Assembly (NCBI GenBank): GCA_036937835.1
Contig: CM072879.1
Location: 19,560,001 to 19,624,000, forward strand
Length of the DNA stretch: 64,000 bases
Direction: 5' to 3'
From: Pampus argenteus
Taxonomy: Eukaryota; Chordata; Actinopteri; Scombriformes; Stromateidae
The notes beneath the pieces were generated by a model. That model did no database searches. It saw only the letters and a list, made by a program, of their open reading frames with translations, and was not told the DNA's origin. Each line of letters starts with the position of its first letter. Position 1 is the first letter of the stretch. Both the position numbers and the translations under genes were made by a program. Positions 1-12,850 of the stretch are shown here, piece by piece.

Positions 1-730
1 GATTAAAAAGCCTGACACGCCGGCGATACAATAGCGGCAAAATATGAGACAAAAAAAGTCGGTCAATGGAAACGGAAATGTGATTATGAACCAGAACAGG
101 CGAGAGATAATATTAAAAATCTGACACACTTTCAACAAGACCCATACAGTGCAGCAGTGGGGAGGAGGAGGTGGCGGTTAATGCTGTCACCGGGCAGTAT
201 AGAGGAGGAGAGGAGGAGAGGAGGAGAGGAGAGGAGGAACGGAGGGAGGAGCCGCTGCCAAATAGGAGCCTCTCCAGCGTTTCTCCCACAGCCGAGACTC
301 GGCGTCAGGGAGAGTGAAACTCACTTCACACACCTGTTCCTCCTGTATCCGCCTCAACCTGCCAGGTGGACAGAAAACAACTAAAAGTCCTTTTTGTTGT
401 TTATGTTTACCTGACAGAGGTCAGAGGTCACTGTGATTTAACTAGATTAGAAACATACTGAGCATGAAGTGAAAAGTTTGATTATAGGTGAGGATATTAC
501 AGGCTGATAATCAATACAGGCTAAAAGTTGGACTTTACAACAAGTTTAAATATTAAATAAATAAAAATAAAAACAGTGTTAAACCAAACTGCCAATAGAA
601 GACACTGGTTCCATATAAACAGTCAGTTAAAAACCAGACTGCTGGATTATATACTGACTGATTATAAACAGCCAGTTAAAAGTCAACCATCAACCTTTCA
701 GCCAAACTGCCAGTTATAGAAGATCTGCCT
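1..730. other. Intergenic, no gene recognised; purine-rich stretch
   Basis: Contains a GGA/GAG-rich tract at about 200-245 and an open frame at 157-384 that is low in complexity and unlike any protein I know. Degenerate copies of the following minisatellite begin near 600. Confidence 0.5.
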
Positions 731-1611
731 ACACACACTGGTTTCCATATAAACCAGTTACACACTGGTTTCCATATAAACCAGTTACAACCTGGTTTCC
801 ATATAAACCAGTATATACACACTGGTTTCCATATAAACCAGTTACAACCTGGTTTCCATATAAACCAGTTACAACCTGGTTTCCATATAAACCAGTTACA
901 ACCTGGTTTCCATATAAACCAGTTACAGCCTGGTTTCCATATAAACCAGTTACACACTGGTTTCCATATAAACCAGTTACAGCCTGGTTTCCATATAAAC
1001 CAGTTACAACCTGGTTTCCATATAAACCAGTTACAACCTGGTTTCCATATAAACCAGTTACAACCTGGTTTCCATATAAACCAGTTACAACCTGGTTTCC
1101 ATATAAACACACTGGTTTCCATATAAACCAGTTACAGCCTGGTTTCCATTGAAACCAGTTACAACCTGGTTTCCATTGAAACCAGTTACAACCTGGTTTC
1201 CATATAAACCAGTTACAACCTGGTTTCCATATAAACCAGTTACACACTGGTTTCCATATAAACCAGTTACAGCCTGGTTTCCATATAAACCAGTTACAGC
1301 CTGGTTTCCATATAAACCAGTTACAACCTGGTTTCCATATAAACCAGTTACAACCTGGTTTCCATATAAACCAGTTACAACCTGGTTTCCATATAAACAC
1401 ACTGGTTTCCATATAAACCAGTTACAGCCTGGTTTCCATTGAAACCAGTTACAACCTGGTTTCCATATAAACCAGTTACACACTGGTTTCCATATAAACC
1501 AGTTACAGCCTGGTTTCCATATAAACCAGTTACACACTGGTTTCCATATAAACACACTGGTTTCCATATAAACCAGTTACAGCCTGGTTTCCATATAAAC
1601 CAGTTACAGCC
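731..1611. repeat. 27-bp minisatellite, about 33 copies
   Basis: Near-identical 27-base units (CTGGTTTCCATATAAACCAG plus TTACAAC and variants). Because 27 is a multiple of three, several frames stay open for up to 227 codons (repeating NWFIWKPGC or TGLYGNQVV); these are by-products of the repeat and not genes. Some units are truncated or carry CCATTG instead of CCATAT. Confidence 0.95.
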
Positions 1612-1799
1612 TGTATGATATCTGGATACCTGGCAGGTAAACAGTTTTAAACCATAGGTACATACTGGCTGCCTGTTTCTATGGAAAAATCAGTAGGAAA
1701 CCAGCCTGCAATTAGCAGACAGGTCAAACCAGTCAGCAACAATTAACCCGGTTAATTAACATAACTTTACTCGTTTCTCTAAGTTCAGTTAAACACGTG

Positions 1800-3150
1800 A
1801 AAATCAAATAAAAACGGTCCGTTTCAATGTAAAAATCAAGCCGCCGTTAAAGCGGTTGTAACGTTAACGACAGTCGGTTCAAACACGGTTAAACACGGTT
1901 AAAAACCCGCTGCCGTTAGCCGCCTGTGTGCTTCTATACAGCCCGGCGGCGTCACCTCAGATGACCCAACCAGCCAGACTGGATGTCTGCTAGCTAGCCC
2001 CGGTTGAACCTAACCTACAGCGGGGCAACAACAACACTTGAACCGACAAACTGTCACTGGCTCTACCGTCACCGAGTCACGGGGAAAAAGAATAAAAACA
2101 CACACAAATAACAAGAACAAAACACCGGGATTATTTTCTACTTGTCTCGGTGGAGTAACGCTAACTCTGAGGGAGGAGGGGGAGAAGCAGAGACGGAGCC
2201 AAAACAAATGCGTTTCCCGACATGAAAGCACAACATCCAGCGACGAGCAGCCACGTTTCCCGCTGCTGTGTGCGGGGAAAGGCGAAGCTAAAGCTACACA
2301 ACTTAGCTTCATTAGCGGGGGGCTAAACGGCTAACGGCTAGCTCCGCTGGCTAATAAATGTATTATGTGCACTTTCACCGGTGGTGGAGGGGGGACGGTA
2401 AAAGTTGGCTACCGAAAAAAAAAAAAAAAAAAAAACACCGGATGACATTCACTTGTCTGACAACTATCCTTAAATAAACCCCGAGACCAGTCGGGCAACT
2501 AAAGTTGCCTGACAACCAGGTATCTAACTGTTTTAATCCTGGCCGGGTTGCCGTGGAGGTTTGCTGGGTGATAGCAAGGTGATTCCCACTCAGAGAGCCT
2601 GTGATGGAGGGACGGTCGCTAGCAGCGGCAGCCTGGGCAAACACAGCCGGCCAGCCAGCCAGCCAGGCGGCTAGTCTGGCTGCAACCAAGCCGCTTTAAT
2701 AACTTCACTTTTGCGGTCACTTTGGTCAAAATTTCTGTTCAGGAGTTGAATAAATAAGAAGTTTCCCTTGTGTCCTACCTGTGTGTAGTCTCTGGGTGCA
2801 GGGTGCGACAGGCTGGAAGTTGATTATTCCCAGATATCCAGAGTGGTGCGGTGCGGGGCGCATATAGCTAGCGCTGGGTACAGTAAAGATTGTAGCATAG
2901 CTAACCTAAAGACAACAGTAGAGAGGAGAAAAAAAAGCCTCCTCGTTGCTCATAGGGGGGATCGACGACAAAAACCACATGATCTTTTACGTCAGCATAT
3001 ATTTGCATAGGATGCCAAATTTATGTTTCGCGTCCAGGTGACGTGAAAATGTACAGAAAAGTTTGATTACGGCGCTGCCGGACGCTGGCACGGCTGGTCG
3101 GGTTGCGGTGGAGAGGCGCAGGCATGTTGCAGCCATGCACCCCTGTCCCC
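1800..3150. promoter_or_regulatory. CpG-rich block, candidate promoter/first exon of a neighbouring gene
   Basis: CpG is visibly denser here than elsewhere (for example around 1840-1990 and 3015-3130). It holds a CRE-like TTACGTCA (2987-2994), an octamer ATTTGCAT (3001-3008) and GTGACGTG (3038-3045). No coding exon is recognised. A donor-like CACAG|gtagga on the minus strand near 2778 would suit an untranslated first exon running left out of the window, but direction is unproven. A poly-A run lies near 2416-2434. Confidence 0.35.
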
Positions 3151-6100
3151 CCTCCTGCAGCTCTGATCTGCACCCGTCTGCTGTTTCATGATTTACAGCT
3201 CGGATGGCTGTTACTAAACATCACTGTTACCTCCCTGTATATTCATGTGGGAGCTCACAGCACACCTGTGGTGCTCTAAATTGACTTTATAATGACTTTA
3301 TCTTATGCAATGCAGCAGTTTCACTATACTGCAACACTCCTGGTGAGGTTTGATCACATTCACCTCTCCTGAAAATCCTCCTCTTGACTCTTTTTCCCTA
3401 AATATTTATATATGCTAATAAAAACAAAATGATTTCAAAAGCTCATCTTCATGACAATGTATGAATAATAAACATGATGCACGACACTGAACATGAAGAA
3501 AATGCCAAACTGTTCATTTTCTTTTAACACCTGTTTGATCCTGGAGCTGACCTCACCAACAGAAACCTGCTCGGGTGCAGCAGCCGCATCATGTTGAATC
3601 ACAGCAGGACAAATCTGACATACGTCTGATGGTGACGAGGTGTTGGACGTTGGGTTCACACCAGTTCATCACACTGGTGTCTGTGTTTCATCAGGCTCAT
3701 GTATGTTTGATAAGTGTGGTTGTTGTAGTTGATCATAGGCAATAAATGTAGAAACATCTCCTCACACACGTGTGAAAAGATGACAGAGAGTGACACTTAC
3801 AGGTGAAGCAGGGAGCTACACCCTGCATGCTGGTATGGTGGTGTTGTTGTTTATGGTTTACATACTTTCTTTAGTTTATGAGATATTTCAACAGTAGCAG
3901 GCGACTCTCAGCCGAGATCACCATCGTTATCTTATCTGGTGGTGACATGAAAATGAGATGAAACAAGCTCCTGATGATCAAATGTCCTTTACTTAAACAC
4001 ATTATTGTTAGAATATTGATTATAATATCACATTTTGCCAGTATAAAAAGGATTTAGTGACGTTTAAATTGGTTTTCTCGTTGATTCTTAAATATTTTTT
4101 TTAAATAAAATGATATATAATAAAGTGATGCAGGAACGTACCTGAATGTGTGTTTAGTTTGCAGGTCAGAGGTCGGCCTGATTGACGATTCGGTGTCACT
4201 GCAGTTCAAACCCAAACTTACCAGGAGAAAATGTAACTTCTCCCTTCAGCAGAGCAGCAGACCAATATCACTTATGTTGTTTTGATGTCTGGTTATCAGA
4301 GTTGGTTATTTATAGAGGAATGATTTACACATTGAACCTTGAGCAGTAGACAAGGTAGCTTTCCTGGAGGTTTCAGAGCACCTCCAGTAAATGCATCACA
4401 TCACGGCGCAGTCTGGACTGGCTTTTTCCACCTAAAAAATGATAAACGTTTCCCGTGTCAGACAGTTTCTTGATGACCCTCCTTCTGCAGAGGCCGCTTT
4501 TCATCCTGTGAAACAGACGGCTGCGGCTCCCTGCTCCATCGGGAGTTTATTCAAATTCACTCAATAAACAGCTTATTAAGAAAACTGCATATTTTATAAC
4601 CATCAAAAAACATGCTGTCCTTATACTGGTGAAAAATAATACAGGACATTGAAAACGCAGCCGAGACATCATTGCAGAAGAGTTTGCTGCAACTGGAAGC
4701 TCTTGCCAGTGTCTCCAGAATACACAATCAGGTAATGTTGCCAGGCAAGAGTGCCAGCTCTAGCCAATAAGCTGAGTTTTGGCCAACATTGCTTAGCAAC
4801 AAAAGTTAAAAACTGAACCACTCAAGGCTTAAAATAGTCTTTAAAATAGTAATCAAGAGCCCTCCGTGTCATAATTTTGGCATGTAAAAAGCAAGAACTT
4901 CCCTGCTGAAAACCCAAAAAAGATGAGTTCAAAGTTTGTCTCCTGCCTCGACAAAAATGATTGTTGCTGCACACAAACAGTTTCTACGTCTAAAATATAT
5001 TTAAAACTGGGGGCCTGTCACACAACGGACTCGCAGAAAGGCAGCTGTGGTGGTCCAGGACTTGAAAAACCCAGAGGAGGAAACAAAAACTCAGCTGAAT
5101 CACTTATTTTTCAATCAATTCACATTCGATTATTAACCAGGTGGCCATTTGAATTTTGCATTTTGTGTGACACACCCTGGCAGTGAATTTGCATATTATT
5201 GTCATTAGACAAAAAAAAAAACATGTATCTGTAAAATGACATATAATTAAAAGACATAAAGGAGGCTTTTAGCAGGTTTTCAGTCACTCAGTGGTCATAA
5301 AAGTCAGAACATGACTGACGTAAACTTTCAAATTGCACACAGAAAAGTAAAAATGGCAGTTGAGTGGTTTTTCCCTTTTGTCTCATGTCAGAAGCTTTTG
5401 CAGCTGCCGCCCTCCTTCCTCACAATTAATCAAATGAAGCAGCCTGAAAAGGAAAAATAAAAGTAATTATTTGGTGTCACAGTTCAGCACACTGTGCCGA
5501 GGGCCTGCAGGCGGCTTTCCTACTGTTTCATTTTGAGAAGCAGAAATATTTAAGAGGCTACATCTGTAACAGTATAACAATGAGATGGATAAGAGACAAT
5601 AAGTCTGCCAACATTCAGCTCAGACGTACGTAACATGGTTCAAATCATAAAAATGCACAGTGAAAATATAATAAATTACTGCAAAAGATAAAATTAATAG
5701 ATATCTGCTACCAAACGGGAAGTCGATAGTTGATAGTTTGTGTATTGATGCAGAAAAAAACCCTTAAATAAACACAAGGAACCACAAAATCGACCTCAAG
5801 TGAGTTTGTGAGTCTCTACATACGCAGCAACATTCACTGTTTCATTTCAAGTCCAAAATACTGGAGGACAGAGACAAAGCAATATAAAATACAGACTGCA
5901 TTGTGTATGAGGAGTTGTGTGAAATGTATTACAATGCACCGAGGGATTGTTGATCAGTAGTGACTCAGCAACTATTTTACAGCTGTGAAGGTTTCAAGCT
6001 TTCATAACTTACTGGATTTCAGTTTTGTGACACGTGTGCCTGCACGGAGCATGTGTTCATCAGCTGCAATCTAGCTGTTGCAGTACATTCATGCTCACAT

Positions 6101-6200
6101 TGCTTATCCAGAGTTTTCATTCATGTTTTTGATTATGTGCATACATCTTTATGTCAACAGACTGAACTATCCTTTTGTGATCTTATGAGAAAAAGAGTGT
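3150..6200. other. Intergenic, nothing recognised
   Basis: AT-rich sequence with only short open frames (at most 87 codons) that show no family features. No RNA gene or clear repeat array was seen. Confidence 0.5.
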
Positions 6201-6206
6201 TTGATC

Positions 6207-6868
6207 TGTGTTTGATTGACAGCAGCTGGATGGTCGTGTCGGTGTCTGTGTTTGATTGACAGCAGCTGGATGGCCGTGTCGGTGTCTGTGTTTGATTGAC
6301 AGCAGCTGGATGGCCGTGTCGGTGTCTGTGTTTGATTGACAGCAGCTGGATGGTCGTGTCGGTGTCTGTGTTTGATTGACAGCAGCTGGATGGCCGTGTC
6401 GGTGTCTGTGTTTGATTGACAGCAGCTGGATGGCCGTGTCGGTGTCTGTGTTTGATTGACAGCAGCTGGATGGCCGTGTCGGTGTCTGTGTCTGTGTTTG
6501 ATTGACAGCAGCTGGATGGTCGTGTCGGTGTCTGTGTTTGATTGACAGCAGCTGGATGGCCGTGTCGGTGTCTGTGTTTGATTGACAGCAGCTGGATGGT
6601 CGTGTCGGTGTCTGTGTTTGACTGACAGCAGCTGGATGGTCGTGTCGGTGTCTGTGTTTGACTGACAGCAGCTGGATGGCCGTGTCGGTGTCTGTGTTTG
6701 ATTGACAGCAGCTGGATGGTCGTGTCGGTGTCTGTGTTTGATTGACAGCAGCTGGATGGTCGTGTCGGTGTCTGTGTTTGATTGACAGCAGTTGGATGGT
6801 CGTGTCGGTGTCTGTGTTTGATTGACAGCAGTTGGATGGCCGTGTCGGTGTCTGTGTTTGATTGACAG
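6207..6868. repeat. 40-bp minisatellite, about 16 copies
   Basis: Units begin TTTGATTGACAGCAGCTGGA and end in CGTGTCGGTGTCTGTG. One position alternates between GGTCG and GGCCG from copy to copy, and one copy carries an extra TCTGTG near 6490. The period of 40 cycles through all frames, so the 232- and 252-codon minus-strand frames (SIKHRHRH, AAVNQTQT) are repeat artefacts. Confidence 0.95.
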
Positions 6869-6869
6869 A

Positions 6870-8162
6870 AAAGGTGAACACAGTACAGGTGATTTACAGA
6901 TCAGATATGTAGCTGTAGCAGACAAGAGAAGGCAGTTTAATTTCCGCTGGACTTCATGGGCCTGATCCCACCACCAATTAAAACATATATGTTTACATAT
7001 AAATATACACAGGTTTATACAGTGACAAAAAATATAGTTTTTTTTCTATTGGAAACATACTTGCACAAACAAGTAGTTAAAAAGCTCAGACTAAAGATAA
7101 CAAATATACACACCAAAATGATTGTTGTAACATGCGTCTCACATTTTTAACTGTACCCTGAGGTCAGACCTGCTGCTGTACTGATCGTACCAGAGTCTGG
7201 CTGCTGCATCATCATCATCAGGGCGAGGCGTTATACATATACATGGAGGTTATGAGCCTTGGCTCTGGGCGTCTGTGGCAGAGCTGCACTGCTCACATTG
7301 ACTTTGCTGACTTTGTGTCTCAGCCAGAAAGTCAAAACCTTTTCGAGGGATCACAGCCAAAATGGCTGAGTGTTTGTTCTATAAAACAGTGAACAACCTT
7401 GCAGCTCCAGACTGAGACATTCAAAGTCAACAACAGTCTGTAGAAAGGACCTTTCATTGTGTATCTATACACTTGCTGTTTTGCTCCATAAAACATGTGT
7501 GAATTAACATGTGCTGTTGTTGCAGGTAACACAAAATGTGCACTGAACAAAACACACTCAAAGTAGACAAAGAACTGTAACTGTAACTTTGGATGATATT
7601 CAGTAGATTTGACTACATGTCAAATTAGATTTGTCCCCCATCTAATCCATCGGAGACACGTTACGATACGATCTCTAACTAAAAATCACATTTAATCAGT
7701 TTCTTTTGACTGCAGACATGCCTGTAAATGTGCTGTAAATAGTTTTGCAGTATTAGAATAAAGAAAAATATCAGAAATGCTAGTTTTTGTCTCAGTTTGC
7801 GGGCAGGCGGTGTAACCTCTGCCGATGATCACATGCCACATTTACACTTAAAATGATTGTGTTAAAGCTTCATCAATCAAGATGTTGAATCTGAGTCCTT
7901 CTTATTCTACAGGACCAAAAAAAGCTTCATCCCCTCTACTTCTTCTCCTGCAGGTTTTGTTGAGTCACCTTCTTGGCTCTTCTTCTTCTTCTTTGGTGCT
8001 CATTAGTAAGTCACCTGCCTCACTCTGCTGCTCTGCAGTCTTCCATAAATCTTTATTCATCTGGAGGAGGAGGACAAGAGCGCTGCGCTGTCTGGACACA
8101 TTTACATACAAATGAACTGCAGAGTCATTATTTATACACACACACACACACGCACGCACGCA

Positions 8163-8197
<35 letters not shown>

Positions 8198-8418
8198 GTC
8201 ATATCACAGTCACTTTAGGGGACATATTACATAGACTTACATTCATTAGCTGGAGACTTCAACCACTTCAACCCAAAGATCAGCTTTTGTCCCCAGTTAA
8301 CTGGTCTAAATTTGTCCCTGAAAGTAGATGATGATGAAGTGTGACAGACCACATGACACACACACGACATGTCAATAATTACAAACATCCGCATCTCTGC
8401 ACAGTATCAGTGTTAGTT

Positions 8419-8451
<33 letters not shown>

Positions 8452-10793
8452 CGAGCAGGAGGATTTTGTGAGGTTGATCGTCCCGACGTGTTTACACACG
8501 ACCCTTCTTGTGAGCTGACGATGCAGAGCGTTAGAGAGAGAGAGAGAGGTGGGAGTTTCTGCTCTGCTGCCTCGTCTCTTCTTATGTTGTTGTGTTTTTT
8601 TCTGTTTATTCAGATTCAGAGGAGAAGCTGAGCTGCTCCACCTGCTCCACCTGCTCCACCTGCTCTGCATAATAACATCCAACACGCCTCTGGGCTCATT
8701 TACACACAGATGAGTGTTTATAAACCTACATATCAGAACACAGAGGTGAGGCTGGAGAGATAAGTCTTTTTGGTGACTGGATGAGAAAGAAAAATGATGT
8801 TTTTCCTTTTATAACCTGAGTCTAACTTTCATTATTTTGTCAGCTGATCTCTTTACTAAAATCTGGCAGAATCAGATTATCGACCGGGGCCACAAATGCC
8901 AGATTTACTCCACAACATTCGCATCTTCTACATCTGGATCAATGTGCTGCATAATTTAAACTTTACTTGTTACGTCAAGAAACTGAGCAAATATTTCCTT
9001 CATCATGGTGCAGTTTTATATCAATAATCATATTATATTATATTATATTATATTAAGTATCTGCTGTGTAACTGAACTCAGTCTTGGGACATTTGTTTGA
9101 AAGGGTCATGTGATTTGACAGCACACAGGAAATGTTTGTATGTTCATAGATAATATTTACCTAATATTTCTAGTTTGACACACTGACATTGTGTTTTCTG
9201 TTAGGAGCCACAAGACGTTTTGCAAATTAACAAAAATCAACATTTATTTTAGTTTTTTTTAAACAATTTTACCTGTAAAATGTCCTAAACCTTTACTGTT
9301 ACATACCTGCACATCACTCAGTAAATTAGAATAAAACTATTATTAAAAACGGATGCATTCATAATATATTTTATCATGAGTGTGACTCACATTAAATTAT
9401 TTGCTTCTGACCTCATTCTGATGACATCTTGCAGCCAGTTCATACAAACGGCCGATGTTGTGATGATGATGTGGCTTTTTGTTTCACCTGCACATCTCGT
9501 GTGATCAGATGTCTGTCTGTATTCGTCCAAAATAATACAGCAGACTGTACACCTGTATGTGACACTAATAACAAACAAACAAACAAACAAACAAACAAAC
9601 AACCTAAACAAAGAGACAAATGAAAAAGAAACAGCAGTAACATTGAAAAGATGAGTCTGAACTTTTGTTTCCATCATCTTCACCACATGAGGGCAGCATC
9701 GAGTCAGTTTACAAGCAGCAAGCTCTTCATGTTTATTACTATATAATATAATATAGTTTTATTCCATTTGTTCTCTGCAGTGATTCCAATAAAAGCAACA
9801 ATGAGAACAAACATTGTAATTTGAATCCTCCTTTAACTGTAGACGTAATTATAATCAACCTCATCAGAAGTAAAGAGCTGTAATTACAGTATTTAACCAC
9901 TCTGAGCTCTTCTGATGATGACAGGTTATCATGAGCAAACACAAACCGGGAGGGACGAGCAGCCTGCGATGCTGTTAAAGGTGCATTCAGGAATATTTTG
10001 GTTGCTCTTCGCAGTAAGGATCAGGTGGTTCGTGGCATCACAGGTCGAGCAGCACCAGAACCAGAACCGAAGGCTGATTTAAAAACTCTGAAATGATGCC
10101 GGATGATTTACTATGGCAACGATATAACAAAATACTTTTACTCAACTACTGAACTTAAGTATAAATTCAAGGTACTTGAAGTACTTGGTAAATTTACTTG
10201 AGTATTTCTATTTTTGCAGCGTTTTACTTCCACTCCACTACGTCTCAGAGTCAAATATTTTACTTTTTACTTCACTACATCTTTAGTTACTTTTCAGATT
10301 AGATTTTAAATTTGAAGTTTTTGGATGAAATGTTCCTTTATGGATCAAGAAACGTCTTCTACTTCTTAAGTTACGTTCACTGTTTAAAAACCCACTTGTG
10401 TTATCAGGAAGATGCATCGTCAGGATAGTTTAAAAGTCATCTTGACCTTGAAGAGGAAATAAAAACCACTTTATGTCTGAACGAACGTCTTAATCTGATC
10501 AGAGTTCAGACTGTTTTCCAGCAACATGACACGCGTCAGATATGAAGACAACACGGTGAAGTTTTGTTTTAACTTCTTAAACGTCAAACTTCAGTAGTTT
10601 ATAACTTTTAAAGCTGCATTATTACATTGAGTGTGAATATTGTGAATTTTATAGACATATTTCACCCAGTTCAGCATCATGTTTGGAAACTTTAGAAACT
10701 GCACCAGAAGTCAAATAAAGTTCTGTATGTTTGACTTCATTTGTGAATTTGTAAAATCTGAAGTTATGATATTTGTGAGAACAGACAGACTTT

Positions 10794-10837
<44 letters not shown>

Positions 10838-11090
10838 CCAGTGTGGCATTTGTGTGGCTTTTCTATTCCTGTACAGTCATGCTGGGTGTAAATTTGGCTG
10901 AATATATTTATATTTCTTGGTCTAAACTCGTGAGAGCTGAAAACGAGAGGTGTGATGTTGAACGCAGCGCTGCAGCTCACCTGCTGCTTTCCAATCAGCT
11001 TCCTACAGCGTTCTGCTCGCTGCCACTTTAATTAGACCTCAGTCACGTCACCTGCTGAGGGACAGCAACACGTTTACCAAAAAAAACGAG
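6870..11090. other. Intergenic between minisatellite and col14a1 3' end
   Basis: No gene recognised. Contains CA runs with CG interruptions (8135-8196), a GT run (8421-8449), an AG run (about 8533-8547), AAAC repeats (9571-9601), a TA run (10797-10831), ATATT repeats near 9033-9053 and the dispersed repeat at 10125-10300. Confidence 0.5.
10125..10300 (+). repeat. Dispersed teleost repeat (TACTTTTACTC / TTCCACTCCACTAC family)
   Basis: Reads as the familiar fish repeat with ACTTAAGTA, TACTTGAGTATTTCTATTTT and CTTCCACTCCACTACGTCTC. Related copies lie at 27807-27905 (same strand) and 34930-35120 (opposite strand). It is probably a decayed non-autonomous mobile element; class not assigned. Confidence 0.6.
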
Positions 11091-11094
11091 CATC

Positions 11095-12617
11095 ATACGT
11101 GTACTTCAGTTTTATTGTTCTGAGAAAATCAATACCAAGTAAAAAATAAATTACTTCCTTGATACATCCAGGGGTGAATAAATGAGGCACACCTTCGTCT
11201 TTTCATACAATGGATCTCCAGCAGTCAAACAAATGTAAGACAACAAATTAAAAATGCAATCAAACACATTTGAACTTCAAACAGGCTGTTGTGTTCCTGT
11301 CGTCAAATCAGTCTCTAGTTTTGGCATAAAATATGAAAAATAACTGAGAGCCACAGAGTATTTACTGGATTAAATTAGCTTCATGATAAATGTTATAAAT
11401 AGACGCAGAACAGAAAACAGAAAGATTTTTCTTCTCTTCTGTTTCATTTGTTTTCTGTTCGTCAGTCAACAACATCCAGAAACCTGACGACTAAACCAAA
11501 AATACATTTACAAAGAAAAACAATCACTTTCTCACATGAAGCTGTTATCTGATTCAACAAGCTTCTCTCACAGTTACAGATTAATACTGTAACAATAACT
11601 GTATATGACCCTAAATATAATCTTTATATGTAATAATAAAATGTGTCCATGGCTTTATGAGACAGAAATGATTCACCACGTGGTAAATGTAAAAGCAAAA
11701 CATGCACATCTTTTGTGATATAGTTCTGATGCTGGAAACCACCTGGTCGCAGATTTAAGGAGCTTTTAAAATAAACAAACGGAGGAAATAAAAATCTTTA
11801 CGTTGCAGGTTTGACGAGGCGCGTCACTCATCGGTGTCACATGATGTTCGTCTGCACCAGAGTTTAGTTTGTTATGTTGTTTGTTTACAGACAGAAAACA
11901 TCTTCATCATGTGCTTTACTGGAGATTAATGATGCAAGTATGAAGAAACAGTTAAAGGACGTGTTCACAGTTTTTCAAGTGTCTTAAAACAACAGTGAAC
12001 ATGTTTTTCTTGCTGTAATCGTTCATACTGAAGATCAGAAAACAGGTTTCACTGTTCATTTGGGCTCCTGGCTGTTGTTTTAAGACTTAAAACATTGTGA
12101 ACCTGTTCTTTAAGCTTTCATAATGTATTATTTATTTATTTTAGAAATAAAATCTGAAGTGATGAACGTACAGAGTAGTACTAACTTACTGTTAGGAGGT
12201 ACTTCAGATAAATAACAAACAACAAAACCGAAACTGAAAGAAGAACAAGAACCTGAAACAGGAACCGAATAAATGAATCCAATGAATTTCATGACAAAAT
12301 GTTTTAGATATTTGAGAGAGGTTCATGTGACATAAAGCAAACTGTGAAATATAAACTCCAGATAAGCTCCAGCCATCTTAAAACAACGAAAATAACAAAA
12401 ACAAAACAAAACAAATTGAAGAACGGTTTCCTTGAAGTTAATTCAATAGCATAGAGTTAAAATAGTCCCAACCTGATAGCCCCACCCCGTCCCCTCTACA
12501 ATGTCCATAAGAAATCCTCTACATCAGGCACTTGTTGATTAGTCCGTAATGGCTCCAAACCACCCAATCAGAAACAGCGAGCGGCCCTCCGTCCTCCAAT
12601 CACCTCCTCTCAGTTAG
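11095..12617 (-). other. col14a1: Probable 3' UTR of col14a1 with polyadenylation signal
   Basis: No open frame of note follows the stop. The nearest good polyadenylation signal in the transcript direction with an empty tract before it is AATAAA (TTTATT on + at 11111-11116), suggesting cleavage near 11090-11100. Earlier AATAAA-like motifs (around 12125-12135) could give a shorter form. An imperfect inverted repeat lies at 11961-11995 and 12072-12105. The end is inferred, not demonstrated. Confidence 0.55.
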
Positions 12618-12850
12618 TTAGTCCAGGAGCGTCTTTAGCGTCCTCTTCTGCTCCAGCGTCTCCTCCTTCCCGTCCAGGCTCCGGTAGCTGCGTTGGACAC
12701 CGGGGGACCTCAGCTCAATGTTTTCCAGGGCCAGCGCGGGGTCTTCGGGCTCCACGGGCCGCGGCGCCGGGTAGTTGGGCTGGTAGTAGCGGTACGGGTC
12801 GTCCTCCTCCTCCTCACCGTAGTTCTGGAAGACGTTGGGCGGCAGTTGGA
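12618..12850 (-). CDS. col14a1: col14a1 last coding exon: acidic C-terminal tail (NC1)
   Basis: Starts after acceptor tgtccctgcag in phase with the preceding exon (GTC split as G|TC) and ends at a TAA at 12618-12620. It encodes VQLPPNVFQNY, the acidic run GEEEEDDPYRYYQPNY, a Pro/Glu segment, ENIELRSPGV and then a further 25-residue basic/acidic tail ending KTLLD. Human collagen XIV as I recall it stops near the position of ELRSPGV (human ELWGPGV). The ORF upstream of 12850 (MCWLAVCC...) is intron read-through and is not coding. Confidence 0.9.

Noticed and set aside
157..384. 75-codon Arg/Glu-rich frame at the left edge
   Set aside because: Low-complexity GGA/GAG tract; no homology recognised and no splice or promoter context.
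676..1567. Plus- and minus-strand frames of 97-227 codons with repeating NWFIWKPGC, TGLYGNQVV or KPVTTWFPY
   Set aside because: They are translations of the 27-bp minisatellite; open in several frames at once and without any exon context.
6167..6925. 252- and 232-codon minus-strand frames (HRHRHDHPAAVNQTQ)
   Set aside because: Frame-cycling translations of the 40-bp repeat.
3150..11090. Search for mrpl13 exons, the convergent neighbour of COL14A1 in human
   Set aside because: No sequence resembling the ribosomal protein was seen on the plus strand, so the human neighbour order cannot be claimed here.
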